A stretch of 64,000 bases of DNA from Diphasiastrum complanatum (GCA_029204225.1 CM055093.1:46298338-46362337); one strand, 5' to 3'; shown: positions 13,216 to 23,610, counted from the stretch's first letter. Notes: generated from the letters alone by a model not told the origin. Numbers and translations are program-made.

Positions 13216-16200
13216 ATGCACGCATGCTCTCTGGTGGCAGCTTGAGACGGCATACAAGATGGGGTGATCGTTGACGCTGATGCAATGGATATTGGCTCTG
13301 TTTAAATTTACCAAAGCCGTCTGTTGGCAGCTCGTCTTTAGGATCACATGCATGGAGGCCGTATCTAGCCAGTCCCCATGTGTTTTTAGAAACTGTGCAA
13401 TCGCTAGTGAGCGTAGATGCCATCTTGGTGCCTACCATCACTGCTGAGTGAAGGTGCCATAGCTGCTGAGTGAATGCCATCAATTGAGCAAAGTCATCGC
13501 TTTCGATTGAATACCATCAGTGTTGAACAGAGTCATTCCTGCTGTGAATCTCTGGCCATGCCAAAGAGAATCGTGGGAGCATGAGCTCTCCCATTTTCAT
13601 TCTGGATCAGCCTCGACAGGATGCTATGCCTTGCTCTCATGGTATAGCTTTCCAGGCATCTGTTCTTTTGGCTCCATGGAAAGGGTTGGTTGTTTCTAAT
13701 GCAACACAGACCCCTATTGCAGCATCACTGCCTGCTGCTGCTGCTGTAACTGCAGCACTGCCTTGCCTACTTTACGGATGAACTGTCAATAATGACATAG
13801 ATAAATGAGCTAATTCTTTTTCTCTGGAACTTAGCTTCATAGAAATAAGAAATAAGATAGGGAATGCTTGGCAAGGCTCACACTATATCCCGTCAAGCTA
13901 CTCGGAATCACCATAGAAACACTCGAGAGCAGCACCAGGGCATGCGCCATCAACATCAAAGCATGCAACATCAGCCACCACCTGTATGTGTGAATCTAGC
14001 TCATAATCAACATGTATATGGGACTCCCACACTATATGATATTGAATCTATCTCATGTGTATCTCTCACAATGTCTCCGGTGACAAATTATCTATGGTAG
14101 ACAACAGATTAGGTGGAGGACCGGAAATGAAAGGATCAGGAACATGGGTAGGAAGTGCAAGAAGACGTAAGGAAATGAATTGGAGGAGAGGTTGCAAGCA
14201 TAAAATATTAAACCATAAAAGCACTTGATTTTGACTTTTCTATTTTTTTTGTATATACATAATAATGCTTCTTGGTTTCCAAGGGGAGGCTCGAACCTGA
14301 GACCAAAGAAACTTTGGATGTTAAGCTAACCAACTGAGCCAACCCCGTTGGGCTGTATATACATAATAATGACAAAACAAAACGTAAATAGAGACGAACT
14401 AAAATGAAATGTAAATTTTATTATTATTATGGAAATGTGAACAAAAATAATTATTATGTGACCTGTATATATGTGAATCTAGCTCATAATCAACCTGTAT
14501 ATGGAACTCCCACACTATATGATATTGAATCTATCTCATGTGTATCTCTCACAATGTGAGATACGATCACTATCTCACCCTCAGAAGAGGCATTATCTAT
14601 GGTAGACAACAGATTAAGTGGAGGATTGGAAATGAAAGGAGGAACATGGGTAGGAAGTGTAAGAAGATGAAAGGAAATGAATTGGAGGAGAGCTTGCAAA
14701 GTGGATAGTGGAGATTGAATGACGTGCAACAGGGTGGTACAATGATTGACTGTGATAGTAACCATGGAGCTTATAATATAAAACCATAAAAGCAATCGAT
14801 TTTGACTTTTCTATATTTTTACATACATAAAAGATGAACAAAACAAAACGTAAGTAGAGACGAACTAAAATGAAATGTAAATTTTATTATTAGTATAGAA
14901 ATGTGAACAAAAATAACATAAAGAAACAAGAGGAAAATGAATCATAAAAATAAAACCAGATTCAAATGAAAATAAGACCAATTTAGAACGGGAAAAAAAA
15001 GGTATTGAATACTAATGATGTGGGCAACAGGGCAGCAAGGGGCAGGAGAGAAATTGGTGGGCGGCGATGGTAGGGCAGGAGAGAAAACAATGTGTAGGGC
15101 AGAGATGAGGAGAGAAAATAGTATGGGCAATGATGGTAGGGCAGGAGAGACAAAATGAGTAGGAGAGAGGGCAATGATGGTAGACAAGAGAGAAAATGAG
15201 CAACAAAGGGTAATGATCGTAGAAAGTAAACAAGGAAACAAAGAAATCTAAAAGTGCTTCACATTTATGTTTTCTATATAGCAATGCCCTTGCGTGCATA
15301 TGGTTGTCATCCACTATTTTGTTTAGATAATGTGTAATTTTGAAGTAAATTTTTTTATCACAGTTTTGTTTTCTACAGAACATCTTTTCATACATATAGA
15401 ATTTTATTGACAAATATGTTTCGAACGTTTTCACATCAACACGTATGGAAGAGAGTGACATGCTGATCTGGTGTTCCTGTTCCCATTTTCTCAGAGACGT
15501 CTTTGCTCCCATTCTTGTTCTCTTTCCTGTTCCCATTCTCTCGTCACTATTTCTTAACAATATTTGGTTTATGTTGTCAAAGGAAATATTGTCCGTGCTT
15601 TTCTGGTATGCGAGAAGTGAAAACTTTGTTGACACTAGGTGAATGTTGCATTTGCTTATGACCACCCTGGGTTTGCCAGGTTGTCTCACGCAGCCAGACA
15701 AGATGAAGCTGTTAGACATGCATTGGCCGTTCGTTCAGCAGTTGCAACTGGCAATTATACATCTTTTTTCCGTTTGTATAGGACAGCTCCAAAGATGAGC
15801 TCTTTTTTGATGGGTAAGGTTTTTGTTGAAAAAGATATATTCTAAAATAAGTGGCTCTTTGTTATCCATAAGCCATGCACTTTTTTGTAGAGATGCATGC
15901 TTTCAATGAAGGGATAAAATAAGTTTTGATCCAATTGTGGTGAGACATGCTTGCAAAATAGAAATCGTGCACCACTAATAAGATATTAGTTGGTGTGTTT
16001 TTAAACCAGATTTACATGTGGAGCGAATGCGATTTGAAGCTGTCAAATGTATGTCCCGTTCATATCGTCCAACATTACCACTTTCATTTATGGCACGAAC
16101 ATTGGGATTCAGTAGCTTGTCTTTGGTTAATGGGCTGGATGAGAAGGAATCAGATGGATTAGAAGACTGTGAAGAATGGTTAAAAACTCATGGAGCTCAG

Positions 16201-16579
16201 GTTGTTTATGAGAGCAGCACGAATGAGTTAATGTTGGAGACCAAGGTAGTGCTTCTCTCAAAAACAGGCTCTTTGCTTGTCCCTGAGTGTCATGATGATC
16301 GAAGTTTTGTCTGAATAGCTGTTTGGTTGTCTTGAAACATTTCCGGCTTAGGTCTTGTCTGTGCTATTTTATGAGTTGAATTGTAATAGAATTCGATACT
16401 TCAGGAGGAGTTTTTTGTTAGGACCCTGTAGATCGATATTCAAGTTTGTTATCCAAATAATACTGGTATTCTATATCATGCAGATGAGTGCAGCGACCTT
16501 ATTCATGCCAGAGCCAGAAGATGTGGTCCCTCATGGAGATGCCAATCTTGCTGTCAACGATTTTTTAACTCGTTCATGA
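1509..16579 (+). CDS. SAC3A: SAC3A-like mRNA-export protein (SAC3/GANP/LENG8 family), 3' part
   Basis: Seven exons join in frame: 1509-1982, 5553-5693, 9713-9772, 10266-10396, 15680-15813, 16010-16245 and 16484-16579. They give 423 residues and end in TGA. Every intron is GT-AG. The joined protein has a basic, Ser/Lys-rich lead-in, then the SAC3/GANP/LENG8 helical and PCI-like region (for example [56 protein letters not shown]). It finishes with the acidic tail [20 protein letters not shown], typical of plant SAC3A and animal LENG8. Family members are nuclear scaffold subunits linked to mRNA export in TREX-2-like complexes. Plant SAC3A proteins are around 1,000 residues, so the N-terminal half lies upstream of the window. 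No frameshift or in-frame stop occurs in the joined exons, so the gene looks functional. Introns 1, 2 and 4 are 3.6-5.3 kb; introns 2 and 4 hold transposons. The family call is firm; the paralogue name is inferred. Confidence 0.9.
1983..5552 (+). other. SAC3A intron, 3.57 kb
   Basis: An intron defined by the flanking exons. It has no recognisable coding element. Two GC-richer patches (about 4610-4720 and 4985-5150) stand out from the AT-rich background, but neither strand gives a domain I know. Confidence 0.7.
5553..5693 (+). CDS. SAC3A: SAC3A-like exon
   Basis: There are 47 codons between TTTTGGCAG and CAG|GTTAGC. They encode [16 protein letters not shown] and the strongly conserved helix [20 protein letters not shown] of the SAC3/GANP domain. 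Both ends are phase 0. Confidence 0.92.
5977..6003. repeat. (TG)n microsatellite
   Basis: About 13 TG units directly after a short TATATA stretch, inside the SAC3A intron. Confidence 0.95.
6117..7550 (+). mobile_element. Decayed non-autonomous hAT element, ends tentative
   Basis: The hAT fragment sits between two clusters of GGAACGC/GGAACGCC-like motifs, each next to a homopolymer A run (6166-6177 and 7449-7465). The right cluster reads in the opposite orientation, as expected of hAT subterminal repeats. I could not find a convincing 8-bp target duplication, so the borders are approximate. Confidence 0.5.
6530..7445 (+). pseudogene. hAT transposase fragment with DUF659 domain (in SAC3A intron)
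   Basis: Broken reading frames translate into a DUF659-type hAT transposase. The diagnostic blocks are [78 protein letters not shown] and [19 protein letters not shown]. The Asp residues in SDGWTD and IDNAS correspond to catalytic positions of the RNase H fold. At least one frameshift (about 6968-6976) and one near 7380 break the frame. The BED finger and the C-terminal dimerisation domain are absent, so the copy is internally deleted and dead. Blocks and order match the copy at 40999-45420, with clear divergence. Runs of A and repeats of GGAACGC flank it (6125-6175 and 7443-7545) and are probably the element ends. Confidence 0.85.
7560..9712 (+). other. Rest of SAC3A intron 2, no recognised element
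   Basis: AT-rich intron sequence between the hAT remnant and the 60-nt exon. Apart from a 9-bp-arm hairpin at 7974-8000 it shows no domain or repeat I can name. Confidence 0.6.
9713..9772 (+). CDS. SAC3A: SAC3A-like micro-exon (20 codons)
   Basis: A 60-nt exon encodes [20 protein letters not shown], between TTTCTTTCAG and CAG|GTAGAG. It continues the SAC3 domain without a gap from the preceding exon, 4 kb upstream. It is too short for an ORF scan; homology and splice sites support it. Confidence 0.9.
10266..10396 (+). CDS. SAC3A: SAC3A-like exon
   Basis: This exon encodes [20 protein letters not shown] and then [20 protein letters not shown], ending in phase 2 at AG|GTACCT. A (CT)n tract starts only 34 nt downstream of the donor. 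The split Arg codon is completed by the first base of the exon at 15680. Confidence 0.9.
10431..10474. repeat. (CT)n microsatellite
   Basis: About 22 CT units, 34 nt after the SAC3A donor at 10397 and directly before the LINE-derived sequence. Confidence 0.95.
10540..11320 (+). pseudogene. LINE reverse transcriptase fragment (YADD box to thumb)
   Basis: The RT active-site motif YADDVV is at about 10580. A shifted frame then gives [20 protein letters not shown], the conserved [10 protein letters not shown], the box [11 protein letters not shown], and MYATEAWS. The order and spacing are typical of LINE RT C-terminal halves. Several frameshifts and stops inactivate it. The endonuclease and N-terminal RT are missing. 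Confidence 0.8.
11326..11755. mobile_element. Solo LTR (430 bp) with 5-bp target duplication
   Basis: The unit starts TGTTAGGAATT and ends AATTCTAACA, so it has the TG...CA ends of an LTR and a short inverted repeat. It is flanked on both sides by CTTGG (11321-11325 and 11756-11760). LINE-derived sequence occurs on both sides, so it inserted into the LINE. A TATATA stretch (about 11590) fits an LTR promoter. No internal region remains, as after LTR-LTR recombination. The superfamily is not proven; TGTTAG...CTAACA resembles the Copia LTRs elsewhere in the window. Confidence 0.82.
11949..12180 (+). pseudogene. LINE C-terminal zinc-finger module, copy 1
   Basis: Translates to [20 protein letters not shown] followed by [19 protein letters not shown]. 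This is the Cys/His finger and following helix found at the C-terminus of plant LINE ORF2 proteins. The reading frame is open here but disconnected from the RT. Confidence 0.7.
12465..12905 (+). pseudogene. LINE C-terminal zinc-finger module, copy 2
   Basis: An open frame encodes [20 protein letters not shown] and [18 protein letters not shown], then an acidic/basic tail to a stop at 12905. In a shifted frame upstream is [15 protein letters not shown], the usual lead-in of this finger. It closely parallels copy 1 about 500 bp upstream. Confidence 0.72.
13146..13211. repeat. (CT)n microsatellite at LINE 3' end
   Basis: About 33 CT units immediately after AATAAAG, the presumed 3' end of the LINE. 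Confidence 0.95.
13980..14460. repeat. Tandem duplication, copy 1 (contains SINE)
   Basis: The segment from ACCTGTATGTGTGAATCTAG to ATTATTATGTG matches 14461-14925 over most of its length. This copy has the extra SINE insert; the other copy does not. Confidence 0.85.
14268..14354 (-). mobile_element. tRNA-derived SINE or tRNA retropseudogene with 17-bp target duplication
   Basis: On the minus strand the 87-bp insert contains a Pol III A-box-like stretch (TGGCTCAGTTGGTTAGC) and a B box (GGTTCGAGCCT), spaced as in a tRNA. The identical 17-mer GTATATACATAATAATG stands on both sides (14251-14267 and 14355-14371), a target duplication made by LINE-type priming. The body is short and no poly(A) tail is visible, so it may be a retro-inserted tRNA-like molecule rather than a full SINE. 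It is not a functional tRNA gene: a proper acceptor stem was not found. Confidence 0.8.
14461..14925. repeat. Tandem duplication, copy 2 (empty site)
   Basis: The second copy directly abuts copy 1. At the place equivalent to the SINE it reads TATATTTTTACATACATAAAAG with no insert. It also has small extra segments, about 14557-14590 and 14697-14765, missing from copy 1. Confidence 0.85.
15012..15225. repeat. Imperfect purine-rich minisatellite
   Basis: Degenerate repeats built on GATGGTAGGGCAGGAGAGA, with units of about 66, 44 and 39 bp, in SAC3A intron 4. Confidence 0.7.
15680..15813 (+). CDS. SAC3A: SAC3A-like exon
   Basis: The acceptor is TTTGCCAG and the donor is ATGG|GTAAGG. The exon encodes [20 protein letters not shown] and [20 protein letters not shown], the conserved core of the PCI-like half. 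It enters after a 5.3-kb intron loaded with repeats. Confidence 0.92.
16010..16245 (+). CDS. SAC3A: SAC3A-like exon
   Basis: This exon encodes [34 protein letters not shown] and the acidic [15 protein letters not shown] region. The acceptor is TTAAACCAG and the donor is AAG|GTAGTG. It starts by completing the Asp codon (G|AT). Confidence 0.92.
16484..16579 (+). CDS. SAC3A: SAC3A-like terminal exon
   Basis: The last exon follows ATCATGCAG. It encodes [20 protein letters not shown] and FLTRS, then TGA, matching the conserved C-terminus of plant SAC3A and LENG8. No strong AATAAA was seen in the next few hundred bases. Confidence 0.9.
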   Translation: MSAATLFMPEPEDVVPHGDANLAVNDFLTRS

Positions 16580-18900
16580 TTCCTACTTCAAGTTGCATGA
16601 AAATTGTAACTAATGTAACATTTTATATACGAAAAGACTACGGCTCTCTTCCAGTTCATAAGTGACTGTGCGGTGGAAACAGATTTTGCACACTTGTTCT
16701 GGATGAATCTGATGATGTATGTCGCATCTCTGATTCTGGCAATGAGGTGGAACAAAGACGATATGAGGCAATCAAAATCTTACATTCAGAAAGTAGTCTG
16801 AAATTTATTGAGCTCTGTGAATTTTACTGAAAGAGCTCTTTTGCCCAATTTATCATAGTTCAAAATGATCATGCCAGTCGCTCATAAATTTGGGTTTCTC
16901 ATCATAATGATATATCTGCTTACTTTGCTGGAGGTGCACATTTTCTTTTAGTTAGGTTCACCATATTGCTGAACATATTTTGGTCGCAATTGTATTGGGT
17001 GTTCAATAGGCATCTGCGACAGGCATTCGGCATAAAGTTACACATGGAAATACTTTTGTTGCTGGTAAATCAGCACATGCTCCTTATGTAACAAGAAGGT
17101 TCACATAAGCTTTTAAATAAGCTAACAAGTTGAATTCCACGAATCTCTGGTTGGTAGCACCTCCTTAACAGGAGCAGGTCTGTTTGGAACAAATTTGCCT
17201 GCAGTTTTATTCTCCATAAAAGGCAGTGGGGAACGGGAATCTTTTGTAAATTGGAGAAGACATTTTTCTTGTTTGTTAATGGGGTTTTTCAATCAAAGAA
17301 GATCTATGCTATTCGCAACTCAAGTTCCCAAGTTCAAACACTGTAAGCCTGGGTATTGCGATGGAATACAGTTTGTGTTCTGGTTTCGTGAATGACGTTG
17401 TTGATGTTTTCAATATAGCTGTAGAACTTGTAAATCAATGTGACCGGAGGAAGACTGTCTCGTGAATCAATCTCAGCAAGATAAACAGTCCCGTGTATAC
17501 AATGGTTTTTGCATGACAAATGTATTGACAACAAGCATGAGACAGTTGCTTAAGAAATTGTTGGAAAGAGTTGCTTAAGAAATAACCGAGGGGGAGGGAG
17601 AAGGGAGAGTCATGGGCGAGAGCGATGTGGGGGGGGGGGGGGGTTAGTGTGGACTGCTTGAAACTCAGTAAGATATTACCTAGGTTTTGAACCTAGAAAG
17701 GACTAACATGTGGAGTAAGTGCACGCATGATGCAATACATCTCTTTATGTTGCTTACAAATAGCTAGAATATACTTGGAACATGTACATTGGCTCTTTAA
17801 GTTTGACCCCTAGCTCCACTACAAGCACTTCCATGGACAAAGTCTATAATTTAAAGCTAATGCCCTCTAGATTTCCAAGAACATTTGGGTTTTTGCTTTT
17901 GGAACATTTTGAACTCCAGCAAAGAAAAAGGTTATTGATAATGTAGTAATTGAGTCAATTTTTTTTTTATAAACTTAGTTGATTAGTCTATGTATAGAGG
18001 TTCAAAGATGGGCAAAAGCTGAAGCCAATCAAATTATAGCTTTTGGCTTATATATGCCTTGTGGTAACAACAATGGAACTCCGGCCCAAATACACAACTG
18101 TGTATGCGTAGTTTTTACAATGGTACTCATAAAAAGATATTATTTTTACACCCATCATACTCAGCTGGGTGGTAACGGAAATCCTGACAGTGATTCGAAG
18201 ATCAATTGAAAATGTGGAGATCTAACGACGTGTCGCAGAATTGCCGATGTGCATGTCTAGAAAGCGCACTATGAAATGAATGAGGGAAGTGTTAAAAAAG
18301 AACGGTCTATTTCAAAGAGAGGCCTTCTCAATGGATGTGAGCAATTAAATAAATCACATACTGCACCAAGGTGTGTTAACTTAAATGAAGCAAACATTTA
18401 CATGTCAAAGATGAAATAAGCGAGCATATTCATATCGTTGTTTTTGCCAGTATTTTTAGAAATGGCATTTTAACAAAGTTCATGCCATTAAGATGTCTTT
18501 ATAAGATTGAATGGCTTGATGTGCCGTAACTATGAATGCAATTTAGCCCTTCTAACAATAAATCAATTGAGTTCTTGCTTTCCCATCAAACCCAAACCCT
18601 TTGCATCTTTCTTATGTTGCTCCTTAGCCATGAAGATCACATCAAATGATTTAATATAATAGATTAGGAAGAGCACCAAACAGAACATTCACTAAACTTG
18701 AAAGCAAAAGAAGAGGACCAAAATGCTCGCGGAAAATCTGGTTTAATTGACATTCGAGTTTCGTGTGGATTATCCACACAAAAGGTATCCACGCATGGAT
18801 AATCCACGCGTGAATGTTCAAAGCGGACTTTTTTCACTTCGTGCGTGGGAGGGTCCCCCACATGGGCTTGCATGCTTTAAATGTCATGCAAGTCATAATT
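16580..18900. other. SAC3A 3' flank, no gene recognised
   Basis: Contains the 3' UTR and AT-rich intergenic DNA. A poly(G) run lies at about 17629-17643, and a TGGATTATCCA / TGGATAATCCA inverted pair at about 18765-18807. No domain is recognisable. Confidence 0.6.
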
Positions 18901-18939
18901 TTTTCTAGATTCTATGAAAATATTTTATTGTAAAATTTG

Positions 18940-19486
18940 ACATTAAAAAAAACATAAAATATATTTTTTAATATGATGGAACATAAAAAATCAAATCATG
19001 GATCATTATGGTAGTACTTAATTGTTAAAACTAGCTTTATATTGTTATAAATTTTACTTTTTTTGAGATTTGACGTACAAGACAAAATCATGAGATACAA
19101 AGATAGTACATATTGTTATCAAACAAGTAATTTGACAAGTTTTTTAGGATTTTATGACATAATATTATGTTAAATCGATGATGTCAATCTAGGTGTCATA
19201 GATTCGATATAATCTCATGACATAATTATATGGTCAAAGTGAAAAACTTGTTTTTGTCATGTGACCTCTTAAATGGTTGCATGGGGTCATTTAGATTCAT
19301 GATCAAAAGCATTTATGTTATATTGAAGACCTTAGTGATATGTGATCTATATGATATATCTTTTTGATTGTTGGTGTGTGACCTATATAATTTTATATGA
19401 AATCATAATAATTAGTTGAAATATCATTTAGCATTGTAATAAAGATATTGATCAATGGTGTGCTAGTATATGATTGATTGACATTG
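18940..19486. repeat. AT-rich direct repeat, copy 1
   Basis: Shares a series of blocks in the same order with 20050-20652, such as CATGGATCATTATGGTAGTA, ATCGATGATGTCA, and GACCTTAGTGATATGTGA. No coding content. It could be LTR or MITE derived. Confidence 0.75.
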
Positions 19487-20049
19487 TCCAATTGCTCGCT
19501 TGTTCGATTCGATTATTCACTTGACTTAATCACTAGCTATCTCGATCATGGATAGCCATACAATACTGTGGAAGGTGCATGATTGATTTGTGAGATGTCG
19601 ATCATACAAGCAAGACACCTGACAGAAACGAGATACATTTAAGCTTCTATGGCAGTTTGGTTAAGGATTATCTAATTAGAAGTGAAGCTATCTAAGCAAT
19701 TGTCTAGACATTGCCTAAGATTCTGACTGTCAATAGCATTATCTATGGAACTATCTAAGTGGCTACAACAGTGTCTAAAATAGTCTGTCTAAGGAACTTG
19801 ATGACCGCTTGGAAGACAATATTCAAAGTTGAACTACTATGATAACTTATTGTGAAGGCATTATTTCAACTTCTAAAAGGCCCATTTACGAAGTCTCTCA
19901 TTATTTGAACTTCACGAAGGATGGACATTTTCATGGCTATCGAAGGCCAGCTTTCACGAGTCATGGATCACGTTTTTTATGGGAGAATATCATGTTGTTG
20001 AACGACTGATTGCAGTCGCCACACTTCAGTGAGCAAATCTTTTTGTGAA

Positions 20050-20652
20050 ATTTGACCCAAAATATAAAGAAAAAACATAAAAAATATTTTTTTTAATATG
20101 ATTGAACATATAAGATAAAATCATGGATCATTATGGTAGTATTTAATTTTTACAAAACTAATTTTTACAAATCTTATATTTTTATTAATTTTAATTTTTG
20201 TTGAGATTTGACTGACATAAAAGACAAAATCATGAGATATAACAATAGTACATGTTTTTATTAAACAACTAATTTGACAAATCTTTTGAGATTTTATGAC
20301 ACAATATTATATCAAATCGATGATGTCATGAAAATCTAGATTTGTTCAAAATCTAGATGTCATAGATTTGATTTGATTTCATGACATAATTATATGGTCA
20401 AAGTGAAAACATGATTTTTTGTCATGTGACCTCCTAAATGGTGGTTGCATAGGGTCATTTAGATCCATGATCAATAGCATTTATGATATATTGAAGACCT
20501 TAGTGATATGTGACCTATATGATATTTTTTCTAGTTGTTGGTGTTTGACCTATATAACCTTATATAAAGTCTTACTAATTAATTGAAATATCATTTACAA
20601 TTGTAAAAAAGATGTTGATTAATGGTTGTCGAGAATATGATTGATTGACATG
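20050..20652. repeat. AT-rich direct repeat, copy 2
   Basis: Second copy of the repeat at 18940-19486, offset by about 1.1 kb with small indels. The intervening ~560 bp has no recognisable ORF. Confidence 0.75.
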
Positions 20653-20937
20653 GTTTTGATCATTTTATCGAGCAATCACTTGATCATACATATAATCGTC
20701 CTACTCGATAATCTATCAATTAATCAAATAATTGAGTATTATATCAAGTGATTGACTCTATGATCAATAAAATTGTAGATTATCAACTGAGATAGTCATA
20801 TGAATGAGAATGGACCTAGACTTTTCTCATAAAATTGTGAGCAAATCCAAGTGTCAGTTGCATAGCTAAATGAGTGGAATTGAATGAGGATTTCACAACT
20901 ATCTTAATTACCCACCCTTGAATCACACTCAAATAAC

Positions 20938-21210
20938 TTGAGCCAAACGATTAAGGACTTTGAAGAGACTAATTGTAGAGAGCAGGGTGGAAGTATCAGT
21001 CCAAAAAGAAGAATCTTAAGGACAAGAAGACAAAGGCAGAGCAGCCAGATTCAATGCAACAACAACAACAATAGCACAGACAACAATACTTGTACAGCAA
21101 TAGTTGTGTCCAAGACCAAACTCTTTTGCAGATATTGCAAAAGATCAAACCACGACATCAAGGATTGTCGCATTCCCAAGTACAATGAAACGAGGAAGAA
21201 GATGCAGTAG
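20938..21210 (+). pseudogene. Copia Gag C-terminal fragment with zinc knuckle
   Basis: A 90-residue frame with an Asn-rich stretch and a retroviral-type zinc knuckle, CRYCKRSNHDIKDC (CX2CX4HX4C). It resembles the knuckle at about 23020 (CKYCKRNIHEIQDC). It ends about 70 bp before the next LTR start, so the following Copia element probably inserted into this older one. Confidence 0.75.
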
Positions 21211-21277
21211 CACCAAGACGGAGGTTCTGACGTTGTCAAAGATTCCCAAGAGGATGACAAGGCGCTGATGATACAAG

Positions 21278-22100
21278 TGTTGGATTATTCTCTCTCTAAT
21301 CGACTAATCGACATTTTAATCTTTGTCCAATTTTTAAACAGACCTACAGTTTTCTTCAACTCTTTACACAGTCTGCATAACTACTCGAAACGGCTCATAG
21401 TGACAGTTTACGTTCATTTCTACAAACAGACTGTTTACGACCAAAGCCACCGACTTGCATTAATCCATCAGCAAGTAGTTTTTGAGAAGTCCTAACTGGA
21501 TGGATGCCACAACCAACTAGATAACGCTTTTGATGACCTAATTGTTTAGTATAAATAGCTATTCATATTTCAACATCTTAGGATCAAGTATCGAATAGTT
21601 AGCTCTCTCTATCTCTCAAGCCTTCTAGCTCAGTTCTTTTGAGTTGATTAGAGATTGTTATTGCGCTTACTGCTTATCAATAGTTGCACTTAGTTCAGAC
21701 TTACATTTTAGCCGTTCAGAAATAGCTTAGCGTACGCGGAACCGATCTGCAACTTGTTGTACTCATTTACATCTGTTTCACTTCCATACTAAATCAATAC
21801 TATCTTTTTACAACTTCGTTTCAGAATGTATGCGTTTCTGTAGTTCTTTGTGACTAATTATTTGTCTAATGTTTTGCGACAAATTATTTGTCTGATGTTT
21901 CGATGCTTAATGTTTGGCTACATAATCATTGTAGTACTAATGATTTCAAAGTTAGTTACTATAAGATCGAACATATTTCTATCACTATTGTTTTGTTTGG
22001 AATTGATAGGCGTAGTTATGCATGAAGAAAGAGGAAGATAACTTATTTGAATTCTTTTCTTTCCGAGTTCGACCTATCGTTCACACACCTCTTTCCAACA
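21278..22100 (+). repeat. 5' LTR of Copia element (823 bp)
   Basis: Starts TGTTGGATTATTC and ends TTTCCAACA, giving TG...CA ends with a 6-bp inverted repeat (TGTTGG/CCAACA). A TATAAATA box lies at about 21551. The end abuts a primer-binding site, TGGTATCAGAGC. Parts match the minus-strand LTR at 49385-50335 and the 3' part of the solo LTR at 60639-61709. Confidence 0.82.
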
Positions 22101-22112
22101 TGGTATCAGAGC
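22101..22112 (+). promoter_or_regulatory. Primer-binding site (initiator tRNA-Met type)
   Basis: TGGTATCAGAGC directly follows the LTR end. This is the standard plant Copia primer-binding site, complementary to initiator tRNA-Met. Confidence 0.85.
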
Positions 22113-22295
22113 ATTGATTCTTCAAGGCCTAATACTATTATATCAGAGCGTAAGCTCTTACGCTTGGTATCTTTCGTGATATTAAAAAAATTATTCTTCA
22201 GTTCAAAAATTTGTTTTGGTTTCAGAGAATTGATTTCCACAGCACTGTATCTTTCTCTTAACGACAATCAAATCATCGACAGTCCAAAGTTCCAG

Positions 22296-23060
22296 ATGGA
22301 TTCTCAAAGTAAAGCCGGTCTTATCGTAGACAAGCTGAATGGATCCAATTATCATTTATGGAAATTTAAGATGAAGACCTTGCTAATCGCCAACGAGTGG
22401 TGGGATGTTGTTACAAGTATCGAAGTGAAGGCTGAACACGACACAGACGACTCGAAATGGAAGTCAAAGGATGGTAAAGCTTTCGCACTTATTATCCTCA
22501 ATGACATTTAAATTGGCCATATAGCTGAAGCCAGAACTTTGAAAGAAGTTTGGGACATCCTGAGCTCACTATATGATGTGAGAGACGTTACTACTAAGTA
22601 ACATCTTCGAAGGAAATTCTTCACACTCAAGATGTTGAATAATGATTCTCTTCAAAATAATATTAACCAGTTTAAGAATCTCTTGCAATAGATGGCCACT
22701 GTCGGATCAGTCATAGACGATCAAGACACAATTCTGACATTGCTTTCAAGTCTGCCCTCTACATATGAGAACTGGGTGATGATCATCACGACACACTTAA
22801 ATTTAACTCTTACCAGAGTTATCACTATGTTGCTGCAAGAAGATAATCGAAGAAGTCAAGAAACTTCGTCTACCTCTTCGTCTCATGCTCTATATGTCAA
22901 CAAGGGCTTGAAACGACAGAAGCTAAAAAGCTCCAAGCAGTCTACATCGAATCAGAAACAGACTCAAGGTCAAGAACAATCATCGAATCCACATTCGTCG
23001 AAGAAAAAGTTGTTTTGCAAGTATTGCAAACGCAATATCCATGAGATCCAAGATTGTTGA
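22296..23060 (+). pseudogene. Copia Gag
   Basis: The frame starts MDSQSKAGLIVDKLNGSNYH, with the Gag motif LNGSNYHLWKFKMK, and continues through stops and a shift to LLSSLPSTYENWV. It ends in the zinc knuckle CKYCKRNIHEIQDC followed by a stop. It is interrupted at about 22509, 22600 and 22690. Confidence 0.82.
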
Positions 23061-23135
23061 ATTCTCAAAGTGAAGAATGTAGCCAAGAAACCTGATCAAT
23101 AAGCAAATACAGTTACAGCATCTCCTGAAGTCGAG

Positions 23136-23610
23136 ATGGACGAAGGCGCTTTTATGGTCAAAGACAAATACGCGAATTCGAATGGTTCATGGTTTCTAGA
23201 TTCCGGAGCTACTCAACATATGACCAATCATTGCGAGATTTTCCAATCATATATGCCTTACAACACGAAGAAGTATGTTTATCTTGGTGACGATAGCACT
23301 CACACTATCAAAGGTGAAGGTACTGTAAGATTAAGGTTCCATCATGATCAATTCAAAGTACTGTCGAAAGTCTTGTATGTTCCTAAACTATCGGTAAGTA
23401 GAATCATAGATTTAGGTCATAGGCTGGAGTTTGAATCTAACCAATGCAGAATTATTGATAGGAGTAATAAGATCCTTGCACTTGGAAAGAGGCATGGATA
23501 CTTATATAGATTGGCACATTGTTATTCTGATTCTAGTCAAGCTTTGAAAACCTCTGCTCTTGTCAATAAAGCATTATTATGGCATCATCGCTTAGGACAC
23601 TTGAATTATG
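23136..23610 (+). pseudogene. Copia protease and GAG-pre-integrase segment
   Basis: Contains WFLDSGATQHMTNH, the aspartic protease active site (D-S-G-A), then LYVPKLSVSR and the GAG-pre-integrase signature LLWHHRLGHLN. The frame continues without a stop into RNase H sequence, which marks the deletion joint near 23606. Confidence 0.85.

Noticed and set aside
13045-13483. Open frames across (CT)n/(GA)n encoding Leu-Ser or Glu-Arg repeats
   Set aside because: Microsatellites give open frames on all six readings; no flanking domain or splice support. The same applies near 10.4, 27.9, 52.9, 54.0 and 56.1 kb.
14268-14354. A functional tRNA gene
   Set aside because: A- and B-box-like sequences are present, but no proper acceptor stem pairing was found and the 17-bp duplication shows retro-insertion.
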